Part shown: positions 1 to 7,883 of the stretch, piece after piece
How the letters are laid out: each line of letters starts with the position of its first letter
Numbering within the stretch: position 1 is the stretch's first letter
Assembly: GCA_009801085.1 (NCBI GenBank)
Contig: VNWV01000002.1
Span: 2,294,001 to 2,358,000 of the forward strand
Length of the DNA: 64,000 nt
Source of the DNA: Lasiodiplodia sp. COLG20
Lineage: Eukaryota > Ascomycota > Dothideomycetes > Botryosphaeriales > Botryosphaeriaceae
Direction of reading: 5' to 3'
Made by a program: the position numbers and the translations under genes
Notes under the pieces: model-generated
Seen by the model: only the letters and a program-made list of their open reading frames with translations
Database searches by the model: none
Told to the model about the DNA's origin: nothing

Positions 1-40
1 GCCAACGAGGAGAGCAGAGCAAAGAAGGCGAAAAGGTGAA

Positions 41-439
41 ATGATGATGGCTACGGGGCGATCTAGGTTTTTATTCTACCGTAGCAAGCCAGAAGTCCGT
101 CAACAGGCACGGGAATACTCTGCCATGTACCGCGCCACGCATCAGGAGCAGGTCGACGCGTACTTCAAGAACCGCCGCAAGGATCCAAAGGTGAAGGAGC
201 GCGATAGGAAGAATGCCTCAAGCTGGAGGGAGACTCACCCGGAACAGCAAAAGGCTACGCAGGACGCGTAAAACAACAAGGAAGAGGTCAAGAAGCGCAA
301 GAAGGATTGGTGGGCTGAGAACCCAGCCAAGAAGCAGCAATACCAAGAGAACCGCAGGGCGAAGAAAGCCCGAGAGGAGCAGGAACAACTCGACGCTGAG
401 GCCGAGGTCACCAAGGCGGCGAAGAGAGTCAAGAAGTAG
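41..439 (+). pseudogene. Lys/Arg/Glu-rich ORF broken by an in-frame TAA
   Basis: The frame opens with ATG at 41, meets TAA at 269-271, and then stays open in the same frame to TAG at 437-439. Without the stop it would encode about 132 residues rich in K, R, E, Q and W, with no hydrophobic core and no signal peptide. The half after the stop has the same composition as the half before it (for example KKDWWAENPAKKQQYQ), so the stop looks secondary. A CAA-to-TAA change would explain it, which is the kind of change RIP makes. The family is not recognised. Similar basic tails follow GIY-YIG-like domains in some fungal proteins, so this may be the tail of such a relic, but that is a guess. Its start may lie outside the window. 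Confidence 0.35.
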
Positions 440-850
440 TATTCCTCGATGGGGTATCTGTGCGAGCATATGTGGGCTCCCGAGATGTTTACTTGCTGAT
501 GTTACTGATGTGGCGTTTATGGGAGAATCTGCTGGGTCATTGAGAGGTTACTTGCTGGCATTACTCATGTGGCGTTCATGTTTATGAGCGCATTTGCTGG
601 TCATTGAGCGGGCACTCGATTGTGTTACTGATTTGTTGTTCGTGAGCTTGAGGACTTTTCTGGGTCATTTCTGCACACATTTGTTTTGTTAACGATTACG
701 ACACCAAGAGTTACAGCTTACAGTATACATCACATAGCAGTATTTAGTATAGAGAGGTATCGCAGCCGAAGACTAGCGTGAAGAATAGCAAGGCCTTAGG
801 CTTAAGTATGCCGCGGATCTTACTTGAAAAAAAAATAATATATGTGGGTA
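440..850. other. Gene-free AT-rich stretch
   Basis: No supported gene. The part from about 765 to 850 is related in direct orientation to 7577-7671, and both stretches lead into a copy of the palindromic element. It therefore belongs to the repeat family rather than to unique DNA. Confidence 0.5.
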
Positions 851-922
851 GGTGAAGCTATCGTCCGGACGTAGATGTAGATTTAATAATTATACGAAAA
901 CGTCCAGACGATAGCTTCAACT
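851..922. repeat. Palindromic element, copy A
   Basis: Left arm GGTGAAGCTATCGTCCGGAC pairs with a right arm that ends in TAGCTTCAACT, around an AT-rich loop of about 30 bp. The right arm carries one mismatch in its core (TCCAGACG instead of TCCGGACG). The right flank (CCCCCCTTAAGTCATATA, then an AT run and AAGCTGCTAGGGTG) is shared with copy B, so the duplicated unit is longer than the palindrome. Confidence 0.85.
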
Positions 923-999
923 CCCCCCTTAAGTCATATATATATATATACCATAAGCTGCTAGGGTGCGAACAAGTTCCTCGTCGACCAAGGCTGTTA

Positions 1000-1740
1000 A
1001 TGGGGAAAGGGCATAGCTCGAAGAGCTCTTCGTGGCAACCCTCTTTAAAAGTACCCAGCCAGATACCAAACAGGCCTTCGACGATCATACAGAGTGCTCT
1101 TATATATCGCCACTCTTTAACTGGCCTGGTTGTGTCGTTCTCCGCTGTCACTAAGGTAAGGAAGTGCGGCTCACGGTCAACGCTTGTCTAGTGCATCAAA
1201 TTGTGGAAATAGTTTCGCCTTCGAGCAAGTTTGAGGTCAGTACTTGCAATACATAGGAAAGCCATCAACTATTAACTTACTCGGTCTCCTTCACCTTCGG
1301 GTTCGGGTGCTCGAGACGCCTTGCCTTAAGGCCTCCACGGGAACGTGTAGCCGACCCAGAATAAATGTGCCAGTGGTGGCGGTCGTTAGGCGGTTCAAGA
1401 CGGCAGGCGTAGGCTCCCCATTCCCTTGTGTCAACCCAAGTCTCCGCCAACTTGACGAGGTCTTCGTTCATCGGAGCATCTGGCTGGTCGAGTAACTCTC
1501 GGAGCTCGGGAGTTGCATGCCGCCACAGCTCCGTCGCCCACTCCTTGGAAGTTTTCGTGGCGAGTAACTCATCGAAGGCTGCGTTACGAGTATTCGTTGT
1601 AGCGTAAACAGCTCTGAGTGACAGCCCACTCGGAAAGCGCCAATCCAGATGGCAAATAAGATTATAAGCCTTCGGCAATCATGCAAAGGGCCCTGGTATC
1701 CCGCCACTCTTCGACCGGCCTGGTCGTGTCGTTCTTTGCG
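1000..1740 (-). pseudogene. Tandem relics of a GIY-YIG-like fungal ORF
   Basis: On the minus strand an open frame (1678-1277) contains a segment reading EWGAYACRLEPPN and then HWHIYSGSATRSRGGL. This resembles the front of a GIY-YIG-type domain (G-x-Y followed by Y-x-G). A second piece, 1151-1000, encodes EEWRY/RALCMIVEGL-like sequence. The same C-terminal piece occurs again at about 1736-1613 at the nucleotide level. Read N to C the order is C-terminal piece, N-terminal piece, C-terminal piece, as expected for two tandem copies of which one has lost its front half. The family assignment rests on these motifs only. The frames are short and interrupted, so a functional product is unlikely. Confidence 0.4.
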
Positions 1741-1800
1741 TTCAAGAGAATCATGGAGTCTGGTTGTAAATGGTGAGCAGTATACTCGGGCGTAGTAGCT

Positions 1801-1935
1801 CATCTGGTTTTTGGAGCAGCTTTTTTTTTTCCTGTAAAAAGAAAAAGAAACAACCCGTAGGGAGTTGAAGCTATCGTCCGGACGTAAATGTAGAATTAAT
1901 AATTAAACAAAAACGTCCGGACGATAGCTTCAAAT
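1801..1935. repeat. Palindromic element, copy B, with T-tract left flank
   Basis: The palindrome proper is 1863-1935 (left arm AGTTGAAGCTATCGTCCGGA, right end TAGCTTCAAAT, AT-rich loop). The left flank (CATCTGGTTTTTGGAGCAGC, a T run, CTGTAAAAAGAAA, CCCGTAGGG) is shared with copies D and E near 5129 and 5311. The right flank (CCCCCTCAAGTCATAT...AAGCTGCCAGGGTG) is shared with copy A. Confidence 0.85.
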
Positions 1936-2020
1936 CCCCCCTCAAGTCATATATTATAAGCTGCCAGGGTGTTGGGTACGCCAGCCTCGTGATTTTGCAG
2001 GATGAATGTGTTTTTTTTTA

Positions 2021-2159
2021 AGCTAACAAGGACCTGCTTTGCATCTGTAGGCGGTGAGGACTTAGACGTTTTACGCGGTAAGATACCATCCATGGTGTTG
2101 AAATATTGTGATGTCACATGTCATACTTTCCCAAACTTCAGACCAACACTCAACCACAG
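2021..2159. repeat. Left arm of a ~135-bp inverted repeat
   Basis: The reverse complement of this stretch matches 7402-7532 along nearly its full length, including CAACACCATGGATGGTATCT and CAGATGCAAAGCAGGTCCTT. By eye there are about a dozen mismatches, mostly transitions, and one short indel. The two arms enclose the helicase relic and the 2641 ORF. Confidence 0.85.
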
Positions 2160-2184
2160 CTTCCACATGAGGAAAGTGCCGCCT

Positions 2185-2250
2185 CGACGAGAGCATCAGA
2201 AGGACAGCAACTGCCTGCGACGAGAGCATGTGAAGGACAGCCACTGCCCT
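2185..2250. repeat. Two tandem copies of a 33-bp unit
   Basis: Each unit begins CGACGAGAGCAT and carries GAAGGACAGC. The units are 2185-2217 and 2218-2250, with a few substitutions between them. Confidence 0.8.
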
Positions 2251-2318
2251 TCCATGCGTTGGGATGCAGGACCCTGCATGAGGCTGGAAGACACCTGATC
2301 AGGGTCCTCCTGAGCGGG

Positions 2319-2326
2319 TATATAAA
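2319..2326 (+). promoter_or_regulatory. TATA box upstream of the 2641 ORF
   Basis: TATATAAA sits in a GC-rich setting. A possible 5'-UTR intron (donor GGTAAGC near 2574, acceptor GATGTAG ending at 2640) lies just before an ATG at 2641. The arrangement looks like a once-working promoter and leader, but there is no transcript evidence. Confidence 0.45.
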
Positions 2327-2640
2327 GATATCAATGGTCTCTCTCAAACCTTCTCCTCTATTCTTCTCTCCAACTTTCTGTGGGGCCGGGGCCGATGCAG
2401 AGGCAGCGTACGGCCCTGACCCCAGGTGTGCTGGGCCGTACCTTCCCATCTGGCAGCGGGAAGTTGCACCTTCCTCGACAAGCAGCTTCACAGTTTTCAC
2501 CACCCACAATAACTCGGTCGCTTTCAACATCTCTCCACGAAATCACCCGCCTGTTCACGGGCAGATCTCTCCAAGGTAAGCAAGCTTCCCATTCCTTAAA
2601 CCAACTTAAGTCGTCAGAGTTAGCTAACGCTGTGATGTAG

Positions 2641-3027
2641 ATGGCAACTAGCGAGAATTTGTTCCTGAACCGCCTCACGCAGATTATTACGGAGATGGCA
2701 GTCAAAGACGAGTCAATAACCGAAGAACCAAAAGAAGAGCTTGGCAAGAAGAGTGCAGAGGTGTGGGCAGTTGAACTCGCCAAACTCGTACCAGTCAAAG
2801 TTAAGAAGCTGCTGGGAAGAGAGTCACCGCCGACTGCCGATGAACTTTTACAACTAGTATGAACTGAGTCTGTCGATTTCGGAGTCTACGGCTGTCTCCT
2901 GGTTCCCCCTAACAGTGACCACCATCATTTCCACATTTACTGTGGATCAGCTACGTCCCCTTTTGGCGGTCACAATGGGGAAAAAAGCAACACATGCACC
3001 CAGACATCAAGAACAAAGAGTAAGTGA
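2641..3027 (+). pseudogene. GIY-YIG-like ORF relic with in-frame TGA
   Basis: The frame opens at ATG 2641 and codes for about 73 residues before TGA at 2860-2862. It then remains open in the same frame to 3027. The part after the stop reads GVYGCLLVPPN and HHHFHIYCGSAT, which aligns with GAYACRLEPPN and HHWHIYSGSAT of the minus-strand relic at 1678-1277. The part before the stop also aligns (ELGKKSAEVWAVEL with LLATKTSKEWATEL). By alignment the TGA replaces a Trp codon. The two relics are therefore diverged copies in opposite orientation. The product would be truncated ahead of the putative catalytic region. Confidence 0.45.
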
Positions 3028-3105
3028 GCACATTTTCCATTTCTTGAACATATGAGGTCAGCGCAACTCGGAATGGCGGAGTAAAAAATTCGATAAATAG
3101 TGGGG

Positions 3106-3139
3106 AGTTGAAGCTATCGTCCGGACGATAGCTTCAACT
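3106..3139. repeat. Palindromic element, copy C: loopless 34-bp perfect palindrome
   Basis: 17 bp (AGTTGAAGCTATCGTCC) are followed directly by their exact reverse complement, with no loop. On its left the flank AAAAAATTCGATAAATAGTGGGG is the reverse complement of the right flank of copies D, E and G. On its right it abuts the helicase middle piece and supplies that frame's stop codon. Confidence 0.9.
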
Positions 3140-3492
3140 ACCCAAGCATGTCAAGTGTCCCTGTTTTGTCGTCATTGGTCGGGGCCGGCTTCCTCTTCTT
3201 CTGGTCCTCAAGCTTATGGATGAGATTTTTATGGGCCTCAACATAGAGTCCGGCCTGTTCCTCCGACATCCGCAACTCTCTCACCGTGATATGGTAAGGC
3301 GGAATGTTTTCCGCGATGGTGAATTTCTGGCCGTTGAATTCGACAAATTGTCCTTTGACTCTGCGGAGCATGATGGCGGTCAAAGGAGGTCGGCACACAC
3401 GCTCGATAGCACTGCTGTTGATATCTGCTGCCCCGAGAATCCGTCCATAGACTGTGGGATTTTGGAAGCGGACTACGCAATGTCGCAGCTCT
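3138..3492 (-). pseudogene. SNF2-like helicase, displaced middle piece
   Basis: The minus-strand frame reads from about FQNPTVYGRILGAADINSSA through VCRPPLTAIMLRRVKGQF to HKLEDQKKRKPAP. It ends at a stop formed where the 34-bp palindrome begins. In SNF2 ATPases the sequence RPLT.I.LRR.K belongs to the end of the first RecA-like lobe, before the C-terminal helicase lobe. Here it lies downstream of the C-terminal lobe and tail. It is in a different frame from the tail that precedes it. Either a segment of the gene was moved, or this is the remnant of a second copy. Confidence 0.6.
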
Positions 3493-3568
3493 CCTCGCTG
3501 AGTTCTGTCTCTTCTGCTGTTTCCTTCTTTGTCTTCTTCTTCTCACCGGGTTCAGGCTCTTCCGCTGC

Positions 3569-3612
3569 TTCCTCCTCCTCCTCCTCCTCCTCCTCCTCCT
3601 CCTCCTCCTCCT
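3569..3612. repeat. (CCT)n microsatellite
   Basis: An uninterrupted TCC/CCT trinucleotide run that encodes poly-Glu on the minus strand in the helicase tail. Confidence 0.9.
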
Positions 3613-3893
3613 TCTTCTTCTTCTTCTCAACGGGTTTAGACTCTTCCGCTGCTTCCTTCTTCATCTTCTCCGCATTCCTCTTGCGAGTTGCGGCAGCCTT
3701 TGCGGCGATCTCCTTCCTCTCCTTCGCTGTCTTTTTCTTACCTTTCGGCTTTGGCTGCTTAGAATCAGGCTTCTTCGACTCCAGCGGGCATGGCTTCTCC
3801 TCATTCCTCTTGACAAACGACCCGGAGAGCCGGGCCAACTTCTCCGGGCGAACGCGTAAGACGACATCCATCCTCTTCCGTTTTCGACTTGCG

Positions 3894-3957
3894 TTGTTTG
3901 CGCTAGGGTCGTTGTTTGCGCTAGGGTCGTTGTTTGCGCCAGAGTCGTTGTTTGCGG
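3894..3957. repeat. 18-bp minisatellite in the helicase tail
   Basis: Three units of TTGTTTGCGCTAGGGTCG (3894-3911, 3912-3929, 3930-3947, the last with two changes) and a partial fourth. On the minus strand they encode repeated ANNDPS/ANNDSG. Confidence 0.85.
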
Positions 3958-5128
3958 CTTCCGGCGTGCCGAACTTCTCATCGTAAGGCTTGTTCAGGTC
4001 AGCCAGGAGCGCTTCCTGCTTCGCATCCCATTCGGAGTTCTTGGCCCAGTTGAGCTTCGTCTGTATAGGCCGCGAAGGAGCGAGCCCTAAACTGACTGGG
4101 ATTGTACCTCCACGTGGGGTCTAGCTCGTATAGGCTGGGCTTGTACTTGGTCAGGCTCTTAGGGTGACCTGCGAAGTGGTAGTTAGCGACATGCATATAG
4201 CATTATAAAGGACCGTTGGCACTCTAAGTAGATCGCGGTCGACTTCAAGCATGGCTTACCAGTGGTGCAAAATCCCTTCTCCGTGAGCAGGTTGTCCTTG
4301 GCGCTGAGATCTAAGTGATTATTCCACTCGTGGCGCGGGGAGCGGAAGCCGTAGATACGCATGTAATATGAGATGCAACGGTTTGTCATCTCTTCCTTGA
4401 TGGTTGGCCCGACTGGTGCAGCGTTGCCTTCATCCTTCCTGTCCGAAGCTTCTGCTTGAGAGGCCAACTGGGCGATAACCTTGCGAGTAGCCCGTGCTTG
4501 AATAACCTGATCGTAAGTGAAGTCGACGACAAGTATGTGGACCTTTACTTCCTTGTCTTGGCCAACACGCCACAGGCGACCTACCATCTGGTCGACGGTA
4601 CTCAAGTTCCACGGGATCTCAAGGATGATCATATCGGCGCAAGAGCGTTGGGCGTTGAACGAGGTCGCGGCCGACCGGCTGGAACACAACAAGATCTTGA
4701 CTGGATCCGATGGGTCGTTGAACTTCAGTATGGCATTCTGTCGCTGGGGCTGTGAGTACGCAGCTCTGATGCTGTAAAACGGAATACCGATGACAGTCAG
4801 ATATAGCTCCACCAAAGTCAGGGTGGCAGGCCAAACTGCAAACACCATCACTTTTCTGCCATTTTCATAGCAGATTTGCTCGACCAAACCGCTGAGATCT
4901 TGGAGCTTCGCCGAAGATGACGACATTTGCAGTGCTCGTTCAATTCGGGTCGAGTATGGTGGTAATCCCGGTCGTGATCTGGTCAACTTATGGTATATGA
5001 GATAGCCTCCGTCTGGTCGTTTCAAGTCTTTAGCCAGCTGGCTGGCTGTGATTCTTGACCATTTCTTCTTGCTCCTTCTTGCTCTGAACCTCCGTATCGC
5101 TTCACGATTCTTCCTCCTGTGTGGCCAT

Positions 5129-5485
5129 CTGATTTTTGGAGCAGCTTTTTTTCTTTTTTTTCCTGTAAAAAGAAATTTCGATAACCCGTAGGGAGTTGAA
5201 GCTATCGTCCGGACGTAAATGTAGAATTAATAATTCAACAAAAACGTCCGGACGATAGCTTCACCTCCCCACGATTTGTCAAATTTTTTCAATCCGTAAT
5301 TATCTGTGCCCATCTGGTTTTTCGAGCAGCTTTTTTTTCTTTTTTTTTTCTTGTAAAAAGAAAATTCGACAACCCGTAGGGAGTTGAAGCTGTCGTCCGG
5401 ACGTAAATGTGGAGTTAATAATTAAACAGAAACGTCCGGACGATAGCTTCAACTCCCCACGATTTGTCGAATTTTTCACTCCGCA
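5129..5485. repeat. Tandem pair of ~180-bp repeats, palindromic copies D and E
   Basis: Two head-to-tail units start near 5129 and 5311. Each has CATCTG.TTTTT.GAGCAGC, a T-rich run, TGTAAAAAGAAA, CCCGTAGGG, a palindrome, and CCCCACGATTTGTC.AATTTTT. The palindromes are 5194-5266 (D) and 5382-5454 (E). The pair separates the N-terminal and C-terminal pieces of the helicase, so it occupies a gene junction. Confidence 0.85.
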
Positions 5486-7013
5486 ATTCCGAATTCGTTT
5501 CGCCATCCCGGTACGGCGATATTGGGGATGACCACAAGCGTTGGTTTGTATCTGCGGGCCGCGACACGCAAGATTTCCATGAACAACTTGGTGATCGGCA
5601 CGGGGTTGACGAAATCATCGACCAGCTGATCCTCATCGAGGGAGCCTGCTTCGAGCTCGGCCTCGCGTTCCGGAAGGAGTGCTGCTGCCTCGCTCTGCTT
5701 TACTAGCTGTAAATTCTCTTTCGGGTCTTGGAGCTCATGCTCCAGTTCTGGAAGCCTGGCAACTGTGCCGATCGCCTCAATAGTCTTGCCGAGACCGACG
5801 TCGTCTGACAAGAGCGCGATTCCCCCACCCGACGTGAGCATCACTATCGACCAGGCTATTCCATGCACTTGGTAGATTTGAAGGTTCTTCTTTCCCTGAA
5901 CCCATGTCTTGGCGTCGGTAGCGTCCAGCTTGAGGATACTGCATGCCTCTAGCACAGTCGGAGGCATGCTGCTGACTTGATTGATGGCTCTTTGGAGATC
6001 CCAAAAGGCCTTCTCGTACATGTCTTTATCCAGATCGATGGTCGTCTCCAAGTCATCTTTAGAACTCTCCGAATTTACCATCTTAGAGGATGCTTGGAAT
6101 CGCCGAGCTACCTCTGCATCATCATCCGTAAGCTTTTTGGCACTGTGGTCGGAGGGAGGCCAGAGTCTGCGCTTGCCAACGCGGTCGTTGATGGTCTTGA
6201 GCAGGCGGACGATGTCGTCATGTGCCAGCCGCGGCAGGAGATCATCATTAATTGGCTTTCCGGCCAACTTCATTTTTTCCCAACCACTCATGTCAAAGTC
6301 TTGCGTTGGGTCGTGCCTCTTTGCGTCCTCTTCGTCACTGCTCTCCTCTTCGACCTCCTTATCCGCCTCCAGAGCGTGATCCAGGGCCAAGTTGACCATG
6401 TTGGAAGTGCCGTCTTCGTCAAATTGGCCCAGTGCCTCGGCATCTGTCAGAAAGTATGGCGGTATAGCCGGCCTGGTCTGGGGTTTGGACTTGTCCTTGT
6501 CCTTGTCCTTGGACCACGTAGGCTGTTTCGATTTGTTGAATGCACGCATGAGCCAGTAAGACGGATGCCAGTCTTCGGGGACGATATCACAAAGGTATTT
6601 GTCTCCGCCTGGCTGTGAGCTGGACGAGTTCCCGGTGAAGCTCTCCGGGTGGAGCTTGATGATCTTGAACATGGTGGACAGCCATGCCACAACTGCTCGA
6701 ATCGGGTCTTCCCTACTCACGAACTCCTCACTGAATTCTCGCTCTCCAAACGGCAGCTCTAGCCCTTGGAGGAAATCTGGGGTGAGTGCATCTTTTCTTG
6801 AGGTCGAATTGATGACTGTCATCAAGTGAGACATTTGGACCATGCCATTCTTCTGTCCTACCCCCTCATTGCAGGAGAAGTTCTTCTTCTTTGACGCGTG
6901 CCATCTGGTGAGGGTATCCTTGGTCTTTTCTTCATCAACAAACTGCCGCAGGGACTCCGTGTTCGGTAGCGAAAGGTAGCCGGCAAGAACCGACTGGCGC
7001 CATGGTCCATGTC
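5476..7013 (-). pseudogene. SNF2-like helicase, N-terminal piece with Walker A
   Basis: The open frame 6843-5476 extends upstream without a stop to about 7013 (WRQSVLAGYLSLPNTESLRQ onward). The upstream exon boundary and true start codon are not clear. It carries an N-terminal region of acidic and basic low complexity, then IYQVHGIAWSIVML, a Walker A site DDVGLGKTIEAIG (motif I), and KPTLVVIPNIAVPGWRNEF (motif Ia region). It stops where sequence shared with the palindromic repeat begins. The DEGH/DEAH box (motif II) and following motifs are missing from this piece. The nearest family by motif is the SNF2/Rad5-type ATPases of fungal accessory regions. Without motif II no helicase activity is expected. 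Confidence 0.65.
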
Positions 7014-7401
7014 GAGGGAAGCAACTTCGTGGTGGGCACGTGTGTCGAGCTAGGCCGAATCGGGGCTGCTCTCACTTTGCGACCATGCGGCGAGCGCCTC
7101 GGTCGGCAGTCTGGCGGCGTCAACGATGTGTCAGCGCAGATGATTCGTCGCAAGAAGGTACGTAGTCGTAGATGGTGTACTTTTCCGTCAATCTGGCCGC
7201 TTTCCGCAGCCCGGCGGGTGGTTGTTGAGCTGGGCGAGCCTGCGCGGTCGGTGGTGGTGGTTGGTGGTGGATTGGTGAGAGCAGTGGACGGCGCGAGGAT
7301 GCGGCAGCATAAAGCCCTCTTTCCAGGGTCCATGTCTAGCTTGATTTAGCTTAGTCGATTTGGCAGAGCATTTTCACTCCAGACTTACGTAGCCAGCTTC
7401 A

Positions 7402-7532
7402 CTGTGGTTGAGTGTTGGCCTGAAATTTAGGAAAGTGTGACATCACAGTATCTCAACACCATGGATGGTATCTTGCCGTGTAAAACGTCCAAGTCCTCAC
7501 AGCCAACAGATGCAAAGCAGGTCCTTATTGGC
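7402..7532. repeat. Right arm of the ~135-bp inverted repeat
   Basis: This is the partner of 2021-2159, in inverse orientation. Outside the matched block the flanks do not align, so the boundary near 7402 is sharp. Confidence 0.85.
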
Positions 7533-7570
7533 CTAGGAGTTGAATAGAAAATAAATATCTTGCTTACAGC

Positions 7571-7797
7571 CCCCTCTCGCAGCCGATGGCTAGCGCGAAG
7601 AATAACAGGGCGTTAGAACATAGCGTAACTATGCCCCATCTCCGCCTTAGAAAAATAACCTACGTGTGGGTAGCTGAAGCTATCGTCCGGATGTGTATGT
7701 AGAATTAAAAATTCGACATTCTCGTCCGGACGATGGCTTCAACTACCCATGACATGAGCAAAAATAAATCGACGCTAGCCATCGGCTGCAAGAGGGG
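7571..7797. repeat. 227-bp element with ~25-bp terminal inverted repeats enclosing palindromic copy F
   Basis: The ends CCCCTCTCGCAGCCGATGGC and (reverse complement) CCCCTCTTGCAGCCGATGGC are inverted repeats. Inside lies a palindrome at 7672-7744. The left half is related to 765-850 beside copy A. Size, lack of coding capacity and TIRs fit a MITE-like non-autonomous element. No clear target-site duplication was found. Confidence 0.65.
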
Positions 7798-7810
7798 ACT
7801 GTACGTAGGT

Positions 7811-7883
7811 AGCTGGAGCTATTGTCCGGACGTGTTTGTATAGTTTTAAAGCCTACGTTTGCGTCCGTACGATAGCTTCAACT
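7811..7883. repeat. Palindromic element, copy G (diverged)
   Basis: Left arm AGCTGGAGCTATTGTCCGGA and right arm ending ATAGCTTCAACT form an imperfect hairpin. The right flank CCCCACGATTTGTCGAATTT matches that of copy E. Confidence 0.8.

Larger units (their letters stand above)
3476..5128 (-). pseudogene. SNF2-like helicase, C-terminal lobe and acidic/basic tail
   Basis: Frame 5025-4260 carries the C-terminal helicase lobe: RKVMVFAVWPATL (motif IV region), KILLCSSRSAATSFN (motif V region) and QMVGRLWRVGQ (motif VI, normally Q-x-x-GR-x-x-R-x-GQ). A likely intron (4169-4259) joins it to GHPKSLTKYKPSLYELDPTW. Near 4070 the sense frame shifts without a recognisable intron: one side reads QFRARSFAA and the other TKLNWAKNSEWDAKQEALL. 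The tail down to 3476 has an ANNDPS repeat, a KRKR patch and a poly-Glu run. On its 5' side the piece begins right beside palindromic copy D. The frame change and separation from the N-terminal ATPase lobe argue that the gene is dead. Confidence 0.65.
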
